Source: Actinoalloteichus fjordicus | GTDB taxonomy: Bacteria > Actinomycetota > Actinomycetes > Mycobacteriales > Pseudonocardiaceae | Direction of reading: 5' to 3' | Assembly: GCF_001941625.1 (NCBI RefSeq) | Contig: NZ_CP016076.1 | Coordinates: 6,866,001-6,930,000 of the forward strand | DNA length: 64,000 nt | Shown: piece after piece, positions 28,743-39,139 of the stretch | Layout: every line of letters begins with the position of its first letter | How positions within the stretch are numbered: the stretch's first letter is position 1 | Notes under the pieces: model-generated | The model's database searches: none | The model's input: only the letters and a program-made list of their open reading frames with translations | What the model was told of the DNA's origin: nothing | Position numbers and translations under genes: made by a program

Positions 28743-29234
28743 TCAGCGCACGATCCGGTGCAGGGCGTCCGTCAGCTCCTCGGCGCGCCGGGTGACGACG
28801 ACATAGGTCGGGCCCGAGGTCGTCCGGATCTGGACGCGGGTCCCCGATCCCATGATCAGCACCCGTCCGTCCCTACTCCGGCGCCAGCCCACGCCGCCGT
28901 AGTACATGCCGGAGACCTGATCGAGCTGCTGCACGTCGCTGATGTCCTCGGCCGCGATGATCCGGCGGCTGAACGGACGCAGGCTGAGCATGAGCGAGTC
29001 GTCGGCGACCAGCACCGTGCCTGCCACCGGCAGGAGGACGACGATGATCGCCAGGCCGACGAGCCCGGCGACCAGTGCTTCTGCCAGGCTTTCCTCACCG
29101 TTCAGGTAGGTGACCACACCCGCCGTGATCGCGGCCAGTCCACCGAACACGACGACCAGCTGGCTCCACAGCGGTGAGTACCTCTTCTCATGGAACAAGG
29201 CCTCGGCTGGACGTGGTCGGCTGCCTGGTGTCAT
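28743..29234 (-). CDS. Two-helix membrane protein with PH-like C-terminal domain
   Basis: A 163-residue protein with two adjacent membrane helices (about 25-46 and 52-75), then a beta-rich cytoplasmic region (SLMLSLRPFSRRIIAAEDIS to the end). The second part looks like the bacterial PH-type domains found after paired helices. Function unknown. It converges with the aminotransferase gene, and nothing suggests an operon. The start at 29234 gives a basic N-terminus. Confidence 0.7.
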   Translation of the reverse strand: MTPGSRPRPAEALFHEKRYSPLWSQLVVVFGGLAAITAGVVTYLNGEESLAEALVAGLVGLAIIVVLLPVAGTVLVADDSLMLSLRPFSRRIIAAEDISDVQQLDQVSGMYYGGVGWRRSRDGRVLIMGSGTRVQIRTTSGPTYVVVTRRAEELTDALHRIVR

Positions 29235-29421
29235 GAGTCCCTCGATGTCGTCCTGCTGAAGTCGGATTCACCTTAGGTGAACAACCGCAGCTCGAACGGC
29301 CGCTTTCGGCGATGCGGTCGTTCGATGCGGCGTCGAGGGGCAGGCAGGATCACTCCGCCACAGGGGCGGCCTGGGCCGTCTGCCGTCTTCGCCGGACGTC
29401 CCGCACGGGATTCCCGGGCGC

Positions 29422-30693
29422 TCAGGCGTGCGACTGCGCCGGGTCGACCACCTCGCCACGCACGGCTGCGGCGGCGATGTCCGCCCGATGGTGGGAGCCG
29501 GTGATGTGCACGCCCGCCACGCGCCGGTAGGCGTCGGCCCTGGCCTCGGCCAGATCGCCGCCGGTGCCGACGATCGAGAGCACGCGCCCGCCGGAGGAGA
29601 CCACCGCGCCGTCCTCCCGACGTCGGGTGCCCGCGTGCAGCACGCCGTCCGACTCGCTGCCGCTGATGACGTCCCCGGTGCGCGGCCTGCCCGGATAACC
29701 CTCGGCGGCGATCACCACGGTCACGGCCGCACCGGGCGCCCAGTCCAGCGGCGCGAGGTCCGCGAGGGTGCCGCCCGCCACCGAGGCCAGCACGGTGCTC
29801 AACGGGGTGCGCAGCAGGGCCAGCACCGCCTGCGTCTCGGGGTCGCCGAAGCGGCAGTTGAACTCGATCACCTGCGGGCCTGCCTCGGTGAGGGCCAGCC
29901 CCGCGTACAACAGGCCGGAGAACGGCGTCCCGCGTCTGCTCAGCTCCTCGACGGTCGGGCGCACGACCTCGGCCACCACTCGGTCCACGAGGTGCTCGTC
30001 CGCCCACGGCAGCGGCGCGTAGGCGCCCATGCCGCCGGTGTTGGGCCCGGTGTCGCCGTCGCCGACGCGCTTGAAGTCCTGAGCAGGCAGCAGCGGCACC
30101 ACCGTGGTCCCGTCGACCAGGCAGAACAGCGACGCCTCCGGCCCGTCGAGGAACTCTTCGAGCAGCACCGGGTGTCCGCCGTCCAACAGCGTCAACGCGT
30201 GCGCTCGGGCCTCGTCCACGTCACGGGTGACCACGACGCCCTTGCCCGCAGCGAGCCCGTCGTCCTTGACGACCCAGACCGGGCCGAACCGGCCCAGCGC
30301 CGAGTCCAGATGGGCGGGATTGTCGACCACCTCGCTGTGCGCGGTCGGGACCTTCGCCGCCGCCATGACGTCCTTGGCGAAGGCCTTGGAGCCCTCGATG
30401 GCCGCCGCGGCCTTCGTCGGGCCGAAACAGGCGATGCCTGCGGTGCGCAGCGCGTCGCCCAGCCCGGCCACCAGCGGCACCTCCGGGCCCACGACGACGA
30501 GGTCGGCCGCCCAGCTCGTCGCCGCCGACACCACGGCCGTCGGGTCGGTCGCATCGATCCCCAGCGTCTCGGCGAGCGCGGCGATACCCGCGTTGCCCGG
30601 TGAGACGGCCAGGGCCGTGACGGCAGGGTCCTGCGACAGCGCAAGCAGGATCGCGTGTTCGCGGGCACCGGCTCCGATTACCAGGATTCGCAC
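29422..30693 (-). CDS. purD: PurD, phosphoribosylamine-glycine ligase
   Basis: A 423-residue ATP-grasp enzyme joining phosphoribosylamine and glycine to give GAR. The start [14 protein letters not shown], the ATP-grasp segments [14 protein letters not shown] and [26 protein letters not shown], and [14 protein letters not shown] are all present. The GTG at 30693 is preceded by TACGCT at 30706-30701 with a 7-nt gap and no ribosome binding site, pointing to a leaderless mRNA. It is divergent from the antiporter gene. Confidence 0.96.
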   Translation of the reverse strand: MRILVIGAGAREHAILLALSQDPAVTALAVSPGNAGIAALAETLGIDATDPTAVVSAATSWAADLVVVGPEVPLVAGLGDALRTAGIACFGPTKAAAAIEGSKAFAKDVMAAAKVPTAHSEVVDNPAHLDSALGRFGPVWVVKDDGLAAGKGVVVTRDVDEARAHALTLLDGGHPVLLEEFLDGPEASLFCLVDGTTVVPLLPAQDFKRVGDGDTGPNTGGMGAYAPLPWADEHLVDRVVAEVVRPTVEELSRRGTPFSGLLYAGLALTEAGPQVIEFNCRFGDPETQAVLALLRTPLSTVLASVAGGTLADLAPLDWAPGAAVTVVIAAEGYPGRPRTGDVISGSESDGVLHAGTRRREDGAVVSSGGRVLSIVGTGGDLAEARADAYRRVAGVHITGSHHRADIAAAAVRGEVVDPAQSHA

Positions 30694-30826
30694 GCCGAGC
30701 AGCGTAGTTCCGCCTCGGTCGGGGCGACCTGCGGCCCCCGGACCCACGCGTGTCGAGCCACCCGGCAGGGGCGTCCGTTCCCGTTTACGGTCGATCCGTC
30801 GCGGCGTCGAGAGGCGGGGAGCGCAC

Positions 30827-32455
30827 GTGGGTCAGCTGCTCGTGGTGCTCTTCTGCGCCCTGCTGGTGACCGCCTTCGCGAAGAAGAACAACCTGATCGC
30901 ACCGTTGCTGCTCGTCGCGGTCGGTCTGATCGTGTCCCTCATTCCGGGCCTGTCGGAGTTCGTGATCAACCCGGACCTACTGCTGACAGTCGTGCTCCCG
31001 CCCCTGCTGTACACGGCCGCGCTGGACTCCTCGCTGATCAGGCTCAGGGGCAGCGCCCGCCCGATCCTCCAGCTCGGGGTCGTGCTCGTGGTGGTCACGG
31101 CCGTCTCCCTCGGGCTCCTCGCGGACCTGTTCATCCAGGACCTGCCCTTGGCTGCGGCGCTCGTGCTCGGCGCGGTCCTGGCCCCACCCGACGCGGTGAC
31201 CGCAGCCTCCGTCGGCCGCAGGATGCGGCTGCCCCGGCGGCTGATGACCGTGGTGACCGGGGAGAGCCTGATCAACGACGCCGTCGCGCTGACGATCTAC
31301 CGGATCGCGCTCGCCGCAGCGCTGGGCGCCGCGACGTCGGTCTCCGGTGGATTCCTGATCTTCGCCCAGGCCGTGGTCATCGGGCTGCTCATCGGCATGG
31401 CGCTCGCCGTCGGCGTTCGACTGGCCTGGGAACGCATGTCCGGGAGCGACGTGGCGGGCCGGGTCGGCACGGCGATGAGCATCGTGCTGCCGTTCGGTGC
31501 CTACGGCCTGGCCGAGGAGTTCCACGGCTCCGGGGTGCTCGCCGTCATCGCCGCCGGGCTGCATATCGGCCACCACTCCCACAAGCTGAGCGCGCGGGAG
31601 CGGCTGGAAGTGCAGACGATCTGGCGAGCGGTGAACCTGCTGCTGGAGTGCGTGGTGTTCTCGTTGATCGGTCTGACGCTGCGGACCATCATCGCCTCGG
31701 TCCGCGACGAGGGCCGCGACCTGCTCCAACTGGTCGGCGCCTCGTTCCTCCTGCTGGTGGCCGCCATCCTCATCCGGGTGGTCTGGTTGTTCGGCACGAC
31801 CTACATCCCCGTGATCTCGTCGCTGTTCGGGCCGACCAGCGGCCGACATCGACCACCGTGGCGCCAGGTGCTGGTGCTGTCCTGGACCGGCATGCGCGGC
31901 GTCGTCACTCTCGCCGCGGCGGGAGCCGTGCCGCTGACCACGCTGGACGGCAGCCCGTTCCCGGCCAGGGAATCGATCCAGTTCGCCGCCTTCGTGGTCA
32001 CCGTGGGCACCCTGCTCGTGCATGGGCTCACCCTGCCGTGGCTGATCAGAAGGCTCGGGATGAGCGATCCACAGGAGGACGAACAGGACGCGGTGAGCGA
32101 GATCGAGGCACGACGCAGCGCCATGGAGGCCGCCCTGCGCAGACTCGACGTGCTGATCGCCAAGGAGGACTTCCCCAGTGAGGCGGAGGCCGAGAAGGTC
32201 GCCCGCAGGCTGCGCACCAGTGTGCGGCTGGCGGGCGACGAGGCCATCCGCCTGCTCGGGCAGAGCGAGTCGGAACGGCGGGAGAACACCCAGCGCCTGT
32301 TCACGCGACTTCGACGCGAGCTGATCGATGCACAGCGGGTCGAGTTGATCAACCAGCGGGATACCGGCCGGATCGACGAGGAGGTGCTGCGCCGGGTGCT
32401 GCGGGAACTGGATCTGGAGGAGGCGGCTCTCTCCAACTCGTGGCGCAACCGCTGA
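30827..32455 (+). CDS. CPA1-family Na+/H+ antiporter
   Basis: A 542-residue cation/proton antiporter of the NhaP/CPA1 type: about 12 membrane helices to residue ~400, then a cytoplasmic tail with helical, charged sequence. The ion-binding Asn-Asp pair is in [20 protein letters not shown] and [15 protein letters not shown] are typical. GTG 30827 is preceded by GGGGAG at 6 nt; a TACGGT hexamer at 30785-30790 could be its -10. Longer frames upstream run antisense to purD and are not coding. The role is inferred as pH/Na+ homeostasis. Confidence 0.92.
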   Translation: MGQLLVVLFCALLVTAFAKKNNLIAPLLLVAVGLIVSLIPGLSEFVINPDLLLTVVLPPLLYTAALDSSLIRLRGSARPILQLGVVLVVVTAVSLGLLADLFIQDLPLAAALVLGAVLAPPDAVTAASVGRRMRLPRRLMTVVTGESLINDAVALTIYRIALAAALGAATSVSGGFLIFAQAVVIGLLIGMALAVGVRLAWERMSGSDVAGRVGTAMSIVLPFGAYGLAEEFHGSGVLAVIAAGLHIGHHSHKLSARERLEVQTIWRAVNLLLECVVFSLIGLTLRTIIASVRDEGRDLLQLVGASFLLLVAAILIRVVWLFGTTYIPVISSLFGPTSGRHRPPWRQVLVLSWTGMRGVVTLAAAGAVPLTTLDGSPFPARESIQFAAFVVTVGTLLVHGLTLPWLIRRLGMSDPQEDEQDAVSEIEARRSAMEAALRRLDVLIAKEDFPSEAEAEKVARRLRTSVRLAGDEAIRLLGQSESERRENTQRLFTRLRRELIDAQRVELINQRDTGRIDEEVLRRVLRELDLEEAALSNSWRNR

Positions 32456-32602
32456 ACCGACGACGCGCCGCCGGTCGAACTCGACGCGGCCCGCCCGGCG
32501 TCGTCGATGATCGCCGCCGAACCCCTGCCGCCCACCGCGCGGCGGGCGGGCGGCCGCCGGGGCACGAACCGGCGGGCGCCGGTCCGTGCCGTCGGGTCGT
32601 CG

Positions 32603-34633
<2,031 letters not shown>

Positions 34634-34732
34634 GCCGTCGTCGCAGCGAGACGGACTGCCGACCGGCCACAGCGCCCTCAGCCCCCGTCCAACGGACCCG
34701 ACGGCACATCGGGGCTGCTCACGGCGTGGAAC

Positions 34733-35347
34733 TCAGCGGCGTAGTCGGTTGAGGAGGGTGACGAGGACCGTTCGGTCTCGGGGTGACAGGGCGTTCGCGG
34801 GGAGGCTGTCCGCCGTCGCCGTCCGAAGGGTGTCGATGACCGCTTCGAGGAAGGCGATGCCGAGGTCGGTGAGTGCCAGTCGTTTCTCGTTGCCTCGGCC
34901 GGTGACGGTGAGGTAGCCGCGGTCGGCGAGGCGGGTGACGCTGTGGTCGAGGCTGCGGGGTGGGAGGTCGAGTGCGGTGTTGGTGATGGCCTTGCGCATG
35001 GGTCGGGGTGCGCGGGCGAGCAGGCGCAGGAGTCGGTAGTCGTAGACGGTGATGCCGTGGTTGTTGCGCAGGGCGTCGGCGGGTTGCACGGTCCAGCGTT
35101 GGACGGCGGCGATCAGCGTCTCCCACATCACCCAGGGCTCGGCCGCAACCGTGCGCGCCCCCACCGCGATGTCCAGTGCGACCGGTGGAGTGGGCGGGTC
35201 GGCGGCCGTCGGCCGACCGCCGACGAGGGGCGGCGAGGCCGTTCGCGCTGCCGGGGTCGCCGATCCCGTCGAGGACGAGCCGCCGACCCGCGAACCGGGC
35301 GAATTCGGGACAAGGCGGGCGGTGTCGGTCGGGCTGGTGTCGGACAT
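34733..35347 (-). CDS. MarR-like winged-helix regulator, end of unknown operon
   Basis: A 204-residue protein. The C-terminal ~130 residues look like a MarR-type wHTH: helix RWTVQPADALRNNHG, the TVYDYRLLRLLARAP helix, recognition area DLPPRSLDHSVTRLADRGYL, then a wing GRGNEKRLALT. The first ~73 residues are Ser/Thr/Pro/Ala-rich with good GC at third positions. Two starts are possible: ATG 35347 (overlapping the upstream gene by 220 bp) or ATG 35128, which forms TGATG with the upstream stop and would remove the linker. It may regulate the operon it ends. Confidence 0.72.
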   Translation of the reverse strand: MSDTSPTDTARLVPNSPGSRVGGSSSTGSATPAARTASPPLVGGRPTAADPPTPPVALDIAVGARTVAAEPWVMWETLIAAVQRWTVQPADALRNNHGITVYDYRLLRLLARAPRPMRKAITNTALDLPPRSLDHSVTRLADRGYLTVTGRGNEKRLALTDLGIAFLEAVIDTLRTATADSLPANALSPRDRTVLVTLLNRLRR

Positions 35348-35919
35348 TCGTCGTTCGCTCCTCTGGCCGGGTCGGGATGGTGTGTCGTGTCGTTCTCGGG
35401 TGCCTCGGCTAGGCAGGCACCCGACCTGCCGAGCAGGCTCGATGACGAGCGCAGCAGGCAGCGGGTGCACGGGACGCCGTCGCCGAACTCGACTCGGTCG
35501 ACGGGGTCGCCGGGGTGGAACGTCACGCCGCATCGCGCGATGAGGACGGCGGGCAGCACCTCGGCGGCGGCGAGTTCGATGACGTGCACGAGGACGGTGC
35601 CGGTTCGGCGGAGGTAGGCCGGTGCCACGGGTTCGCCGTCCTCGACCAGCACCGACGGCGTGTCGACGTCATCGATGACGGCCTGGCAGTCCGCGCAGGC
35701 GGCGGTGTGGGTGGCGGGGATGCCCGGCAACACCTCAGCGGGTGGTGGCCCGATGACCACCGAGGTCCCGCACAACGCGGCGACCTGGTCGCCGTCGACC
35801 GGGATCGGCTCGCCCGCGAGCACCGGAAGCTGATGGACGTCCAGGAACAATCCCGCCGCCGGCAGCGCGGACTGCTCCAGCAGCAGCGACTCCTCGGCGA
35901 TCCTCCGTCCGCCGGTCAC
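35128..35919 (-). CDS. Cysteine-pair protein of unknown function (operon gene 6)
   Basis: A 263-residue frame. Residues 1-165 look like a real protein, with two CxxC pairs (TAACADCQAVIDD and GVPCTRCLLRSS) plus ARCGVTFHPGDPVDRVEFG, suggesting a metal- or iron-binding fold. The last ~75 residues overlap the MarR-like gene in another frame and are Arg/Pro-rich, probably only partly meaningful. The GTG at 35919 overlaps the preceding stop as TAGTG. Its TGA joins an ATG of the MarR frame as TGATG. Not recognised. Confidence 0.6.
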   Translation of the reverse strand: MTGGRRIAEESLLLEQSALPAAGLFLDVHQLPVLAGEPIPVDGDQVAALCGTSVVIGPPPAEVLPGIPATHTAACADCQAVIDDVDTPSVLVEDGEPVAPAYLRRTGTVLVHVIELAAAEVLPAVLIARCGVTFHPGDPVDRVEFGDGVPCTRCLLRSSSSLLGRSGACLAEAPENDTTHHPDPARGANDECPTPARPTPPALSRIRPVRGSAARPRRDRRPRQRERPRRPSSAVGRRPPTRPLHRSHWTSRWGRARLRPSPG

Positions 35920-36035
35920 TACCTACCCCCGGTGATCGCCAGGACATAGGGCCGGATTCGTGCCGCGCGTCGGGACGGCAACGGCCGGCTGAGGGTCAGC
36001 CCGCCTCGGCTGCGCGGTCGGCCTGCGGCGGTCAT
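35919..36035 (-). CDS. 38-residue basic peptide ORF (operon gene 5)
   Basis: A 38-codon frame, basic (MTAAGRPRSRGGLTLSRP at the start, ending VLAITGGR). The ATG at 36035 overlaps the preceding stop (ATGA) and its TAG overlaps the next GTG start (TAGTG). The precise overlaps at both ends argue that it is translated, either as a peptide or to keep ribosomes moving along the operon. No homology recognised. Confidence 0.5.
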   Translation of the reverse strand: MTAAGRPRSRGGLTLSRPLPSRRAARIRPYVLAITGGR

Positions 36036-36343
36036 GGCGCTGCCACCGAGACGAGGGTGCGAATGCCGAGCAGGGCCAGGCAGCGCCGACATTCCTGATC
36101 GTCGTAATAGCACTGGAGAATCGGCTGCTGGTTGAGCGCCGAGAAGCTCTGTTCCCCGCAGGCGGGCCGGACCAGGGTCGAGCCTGCGCGATGCTCGGTT
36201 CGCCCGTGGTGGGTGTCGGCCTGGCGGACCGACCGGACGAACCACTCCACCGGCTCGGCGGTGCGGGCGGCGTCGTGGCCGGCCGGGCGGCCGGCCCGGC
36301 GGGGCCGCAGCCTCGTCACCGAGGCGATCCGGACGCCGGTCAC
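36032..36343 (-). CDS. Small unknown protein with cysteine-rich tail (operon gene 4)
   Basis: A 103-residue basic protein with a C-terminal CYYDDQECRRCLALLG cluster (three Cys, two Asp, one Glu) that could bind metal. N-terminal sequence TGVRIASVTRLRPRRAG is arginine-rich. GTG 36343 overlaps the stop of the upstream gene (GTGA) and its stop overlaps the next ATG (ATGA). Function unknown; context is an all-overlapping operon divergent from an XRE regulator. Confidence 0.62.
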   Translation of the reverse strand: MTGVRIASVTRLRPRRAGRPAGHDAARTAEPVEWFVRSVRQADTHHGRTEHRAGSTLVRPACGEQSFSALNQQPILQCYYDDQECRRCLALLGIRTLVSVAAP

Positions 36344-36717
36344 GACGCCATCGCCTCGGCCAGCGCGGCCCGCATCGACTCGGCCAGCTCCGGCACCCGT
36401 GCCGAGTCCAGCAGCCACCGGCCGAGCAGATCCCGGAAGTCCATGATGGACAGCTCCACGACCTCGGCCGTGTGCAGCACCCGGACCCGCCGATCCTCGC
36501 CGTAGTGCATCGCCGCCAGCGAGATGTCCTGGCGGCCGTCCAACGCGGCGAGCAGAATCCGCGCGTCCGAGCGGGTGATCTCCGCCGCCACCTCGGGCCG
36601 ATCGCCGCGATCACCGGCCACCAGCAGGCAACGCCCCGCCGGGGACACGGACACGAAGGCGGGCTGGCGGACACAGCGGACGATCCACTGCGCGGCCACC
36701 GACCGCGCCCCGCTCAT
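36340..36717 (-). CDS. Unknown 125-residue protein (operon gene 3)
   Basis: A 125-residue soluble protein, alternating beta and helix: FVSVSPAGRCLLVAGD, EITRSDARILLAALDG, VVELSIMDFRDLLGRWLL, ending in an amphipathic helix. No known motif recognised. ATG 36717 overlaps the stop of gene 2 (ATGA) and the stop overlaps gene 4 (GTGA). The good third-position GC and absence of low-complexity sequence support it as a true gene. Confidence 0.7.
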   Translation of the reverse strand: MSGARSVAAQWIVRCVRQPAFVSVSPAGRCLLVAGDRGDRPEVAAEITRSDARILLAALDGRQDISLAAMHYGEDRRVRVLHTAEVVELSIMDFRDLLGRWLLDSARVPELAESMRAALAEAMAS

Positions 36718-36932
36718 CGCCGACCCGCCACAACCTGCATCCGCCACGCCGGGCGAAAACCCGCAGGCACCGACGCCGCCTCCGCCGCACACCGCGCCAG
36801 GATCGACACCGCCGACACGGTGCGGGACCGCGCTGGGCGCGGGGTCCGATACCCGCAGACCGTGAGCGGGATGCCTGCGGCGATGAGTGCCAGGGCGAGG
36901 GCAACGAGGCCAATCACAGGGCACCGCCCCAT
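36714..36932 (-). CDS. Small membrane protein (operon gene 2)
   Basis: A 72-residue protein with one hydrophobic segment near the N-terminus (CPVIGLVALALALIAAGIPL), then a basic, alanine-rich tail with a single cysteine. ATG 36932 lies within the end of gene 1 (19-bp overlap). Its stop overlaps the start of gene 3. Unknown function; probably a membrane anchor or small regulator working with gene 1. Confidence 0.62.
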   Translation of the reverse strand: MGRCPVIGLVALALALIAAGIPLTVCGYRTPRPARSRTVSAVSILARCAAEAASVPAGFRPAWRMQVVAGRR

Positions 36933-37135
36933 CGACGCAATGCTCCGGTGATCGCCACCGTGTCGGCGACGGCAACCGACGGCGAGGGCTGCGAGCGGCT
37001 CAAACTGCGGCACCCGTGCTCCGACGCATCCAGTGTCCAATCGCGCCTGCGGCCGGGATCAGGCCATATCGCCCAGAGCGCCGCCGACATGGCGACGACG
37101 CCAAGCAAGCCGATGATCAAGAATTGGTTACTCAC
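36914..37135 (-). CDS. Small single-pass membrane protein, first gene of operon
   Basis: A 73-residue protein starting SNQFLIIGLLGVVAMSAALW, one membrane segment (residues 4-22), then a short polar domain. GTG 37135 is preceded by GGGAGG, a strong ribosome binding site, marking the head of the seven-gene minus-strand operon. Its promoter must lie in the ~130 bp shared with the divergent XRE gene, where two palindromes sit at 37172-37202. Confidence 0.68.
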   Translation of the reverse strand: MSNQFLIIGLLGVVAMSAALWAIWPDPGRRRDWTLDASEHGCRSLSRSQPSPSVAVADTVAITGALRRWGGAL

Positions 37136-37171
37136 CGCTAGCCTCCCGCGTGCTGAAAGTCACGGAGTCTG

Positions 37172-37202
37172 GATTACGTAATCAACAGTCGACTACGTAG
37201 TC
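37172..37202. promoter_or_regulatory. Twin perfect TACGTA-centred palindromes (operator pair)
   Basis: GATTACGTAATC (37172-37183) and GACTACGTAGTC (37191-37202) are perfect 12-bp palindromes with consensus GAYTACGTARTC. Their centres are 19 bp apart, about two helical turns. They lie between the small-gene operon (start 37135, minus) and the XRE gene (start 37266, plus), so they are the obvious control point for both. Confidence 0.8.
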
Positions 37203-37265
37203 ACGGCATGGCAATCCCCTAATTGGGTGTATCCGTCGAGGCCGCCGCGATCTACGGTGTCGGCC

Positions 37266-38096
37266 ATGACTGGACTCAACAAGTCACCGCGAGCGTTGGC
37301 GCTGGGGGCCGCGCTAGCCGATGCGCGCAATGCGTCTGGGCTGACGCAGCGGGGTGCCGCCGAAAAGTTCGGCGTCTCCCAAGCGGTGATTGGGCGCATC
37401 GAGGCAGCAGGGAGGACGGTCACCGTCGATGAGACAGCCGTCCTGCTCGGGATCTATGCGACACCAGCCGACGAGCGCGAGCACGTGATCGCACTCGCCC
37501 GCGACGTGGGCCGCGAGACGTGGTCGGCAACCGGCGCGAAGTCCCTGCCCCGGAGTCTGGCCGCGCTGGTGAAGTATGAGCAGGACGCTGCGAGCATCAC
37601 GGAGATAAACCCGCTGGTCATCCCAGGTCTCTTGCAGACGTACGACTATGCCCACGCCATCATGGCCAGTGGGAGGCTGCCAGCCCAGGAGATTCAGACT
37701 CGTGTGGCTAACAGGATGGCCAGACAGGAAGTCCTGAGATCACGTCGCCCGCCGAACTACACCGCGATCATCGATGAGTTCGTCCTCATGCGTCCTGCTG
37801 GTGCACCAGAAGTAATGCAGCACCAGGCGCTCCGCCTGATCGAGTGGTCGCACCGACCGCATGTGGACATCAGGATCATTCCGAAGACCGTGGGCCTGTA
37901 TCCATCCCTGGCCGGAGGCTATGTGATCTTCGAGTTCGACAATGGACCACCCGTCGTGCATCTTGAGCACAGAGGGCTAGGGACGTGGCTGCACCAGCAG
38001 CGGGACACCGCACCTCAGATCGAGTCACGCTCAGCCCTGCTGGACATCACGCTCGGGCCGGACGAGTCCCGAGCGACGATCCAGGCATACACATGA
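37266..38096 (+). CDS. XRE-family HTH regulator with DUF5753 domain (WhiJ-like)
   Basis: A 276-residue protein: an N-terminal XRE helix-turn-helix (LGAALADARNASGLTQRGAA, then FGVSQAVIGRIEAAG) and a C-terminal DUF5753 domain (residues ~95-270). The latter shows VIPGLLQTYDYAHAIM and IIPKTVGLYPSLAGGYVIFE. It is the actinomycete WhiJ-like type, normally paired with DUF397 proteins as here. ATG 37266 lies 7 nt after TACGGT (37253-37258) without a ribosome binding site, so the mRNA is probably leaderless. It likely binds the twin palindromes just upstream. Confidence 0.92.
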   Translation: MTGLNKSPRALALGAALADARNASGLTQRGAAEKFGVSQAVIGRIEAAGRTVTVDETAVLLGIYATPADEREHVIALARDVGRETWSATGAKSLPRSLAALVKYEQDAASITEINPLVIPGLLQTYDYAHAIMASGRLPAQEIQTRVANRMARQEVLRSRRPPNYTAIIDEFVLMRPAGAPEVMQHQALRLIEWSHRPHVDIRIIPKTVGLYPSLAGGYVIFEFDNGPPVVHLEHRGLGTWLHQQRDTAPQIESRSALLDITLGPDESRATIQAYT

Positions 38097-38111
38097 TGGG
38101 AGCAGGACAGG

Positions 38112-38300
38112 ATGAACCATCACCTCCGCCACTGGCGGACGTCGACCTACACCGAGACATCCTCGACCTGCGTCGAGATCGGTGAAGCTCCCGGTCTGGT
38201 CGGCATCCGAGACACCAAGAACCGGGACGGCGGCACCCTCATCGTCGACCGCCGAGTGTTCGCCGCGTTCGTGGCGTCCGTGAAGGATGCCCACCGCTGA
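38112..38300 (+). CDS. DUF397 protein (copy 1)
   Basis: A 62-residue DUF397 protein, the usual partner of XRE/DUF5753 regulators. Typical are W-x-TSxYT (RHWRTSTYTETSSTCVEIGE), VGIRDTKNRDGGTL and a closing FAAFVASVK helix. It starts 15 bp after the regulator stop and is probably co-transcribed. DUF397 proteins are thought to modulate the partner regulator; some such pairs have been discussed as toxin-antitoxin-like. Closely similar to copy 2. Confidence 0.9.
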   Translation: MNHHLRHWRTSTYTETSSTCVEIGEAPGLVGIRDTKNRDGGTLIVDRRVFAAFVASVKDAHR

Positions 38301-38490
38301 GCGCATACCCACAACCAACACGAGACCACCAGGCCCGGCGGGCAGTGGCCTGACGACAACGTCCCCGCCACCAGCGCACCGGCGGCGGGGACTCTTCATG
38401 CCCCGTCAACCTGTCAGCCCCAGACAAAGGGATCGGTTCGGCACACGGTGCCCGGCTGATCGATCACGTCGCAGCAGAGATGGTGGATCA

Positions 38491-38679
38491 GTGAACACGA
38501 GCGTGCCCGTCATCACCGCCTGGCGAGTGTCAACCCATAGTGGAGGCGAGGGGAACTGCGTCGAGATCGGCCAGACTCCCGGCCTGGTGGGCATCCGCGA
38601 CACGAAGAATCGTGACGGCGGCACCCTCCTCGTCGACCGGGCGGCGTTCATCGCCTTCCTTACGTCGATAACCCGGTGA
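38491..38679 (+). CDS. DUF397 protein (copy 2)
   Basis: A 62-residue paralogue of copy 1. It shares CVEIG, PGLVGIRDTKNRDGGTL and the terminal helix (AAFIAFLTSITR), with a divergent N-terminus (VITAWRVSTHSGGEGN). The near-identical DNA over the central part shows a tandem duplication. GTG 38491 has GGTGG a few bases upstream. About 190 bp of non-coding DNA separates the two copies. Confidence 0.88.
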   Translation: MNTSVPVITAWRVSTHSGGEGNCVEIGQTPGLVGIRDTKNRDGGTLLVDRAAFIAFLTSITR

Positions 38680-38694
38680 CATCAGGCCACCAGC

Positions 38695-38781
38695 ATGGCG
38701 GCGCTCACCCATCGCCCGCCAGCCGTGACGGCACTCGATCCGACGGAGTCCCGATGCCCTCGGAAGTCCTCTTTCCGCAGT
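38695..38781 (-). pseudogene. Short toxin-gene remnant after immunity copy 2
   Basis: Immediately after the stop of the 38782-39129 gene the minus strand reads SELRKEDFRGHRDSVG. This matches the start of the longer remnant between the immunity genes (SELRKDDFRARQDSIG) and, more weakly, the toxin segment ERKGNFDDIGI. Only about 15-20 codons are recognisable before similarity is lost. Confidence 0.5.
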
Positions 38782-39129
38782 TCAGAATACGCATTCCCCC
38801 CGCTCCATCGACCCGTTCGCCTGATAGTGCACGGTGATGTCCATGGGCGATTCCCGCTTGATCCGAGCAGCCAGCTCCCGCCCCCGCTCCACCCAAGCAC
38901 GTTCGATTTCGACGGAGGGGAACCCGGAATCCTGCGGGACGTCGGGATTGTAGTATGACTGGTATTCATCGTCCCAGTCGGTGAGGTCTTTCGTCAGACC
39001 ATCACTCAATCCGAGGAATTCTTGAGCGCTATCGATGAAATGATTCGTTCCCCGATGCTTCCCCGTCACATAGAAGAATGGGCCTTCTACGAAACCGGCG
39101 TGCAAGGACACGTTGAGCACGTCACTCAT
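38782..39129 (-). CDS. Candidate immunity protein, copy 2
   Basis: A 115-residue acidic soluble protein, about 75 percent identical by eye to the 39278-39625 product. Shared blocks include SLHAGF/YEEGPFFYVTG, GTNHFID.AQEFLGLSD, LTDWDDEYQSYYNPDVPQD and ITVHYQANGS. Not recognised as a known family. Its position downstream of a toxin-type gene, small size, acidity and tandem duplication fit a polymorphic-toxin immunity protein. ATG 39129 overlaps its AGGAG site, so a start a few codons later is possible. Lower GC than the flanking housekeeping genes. Confidence 0.68.
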   Translation of the reverse strand: MSDVLNVSLHAGFVEGPFFYVTGKHRGTNHFIDSAQEFLGLSDGLTKDLTDWDDEYQSYYNPDVPQDSGFPSVEIERAWVERGRELAARIKRESPMDITVHYQANGSMERGECVF

Positions 39130-39139
39130 CTCCTACTAG

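Noticed and set aside
30104-30826. Upstream extension of the antiporter frame
   Set aside because: Runs antisense to purD; GTG 30827 has a good ribosome binding site and starts the first membrane helix.
35919-36674. 251-codon frame covering several small genes of the operon
   Set aside because: Mostly a shifted reading of genes 3 and 4; only its last 38 codons fit the overlap pattern.
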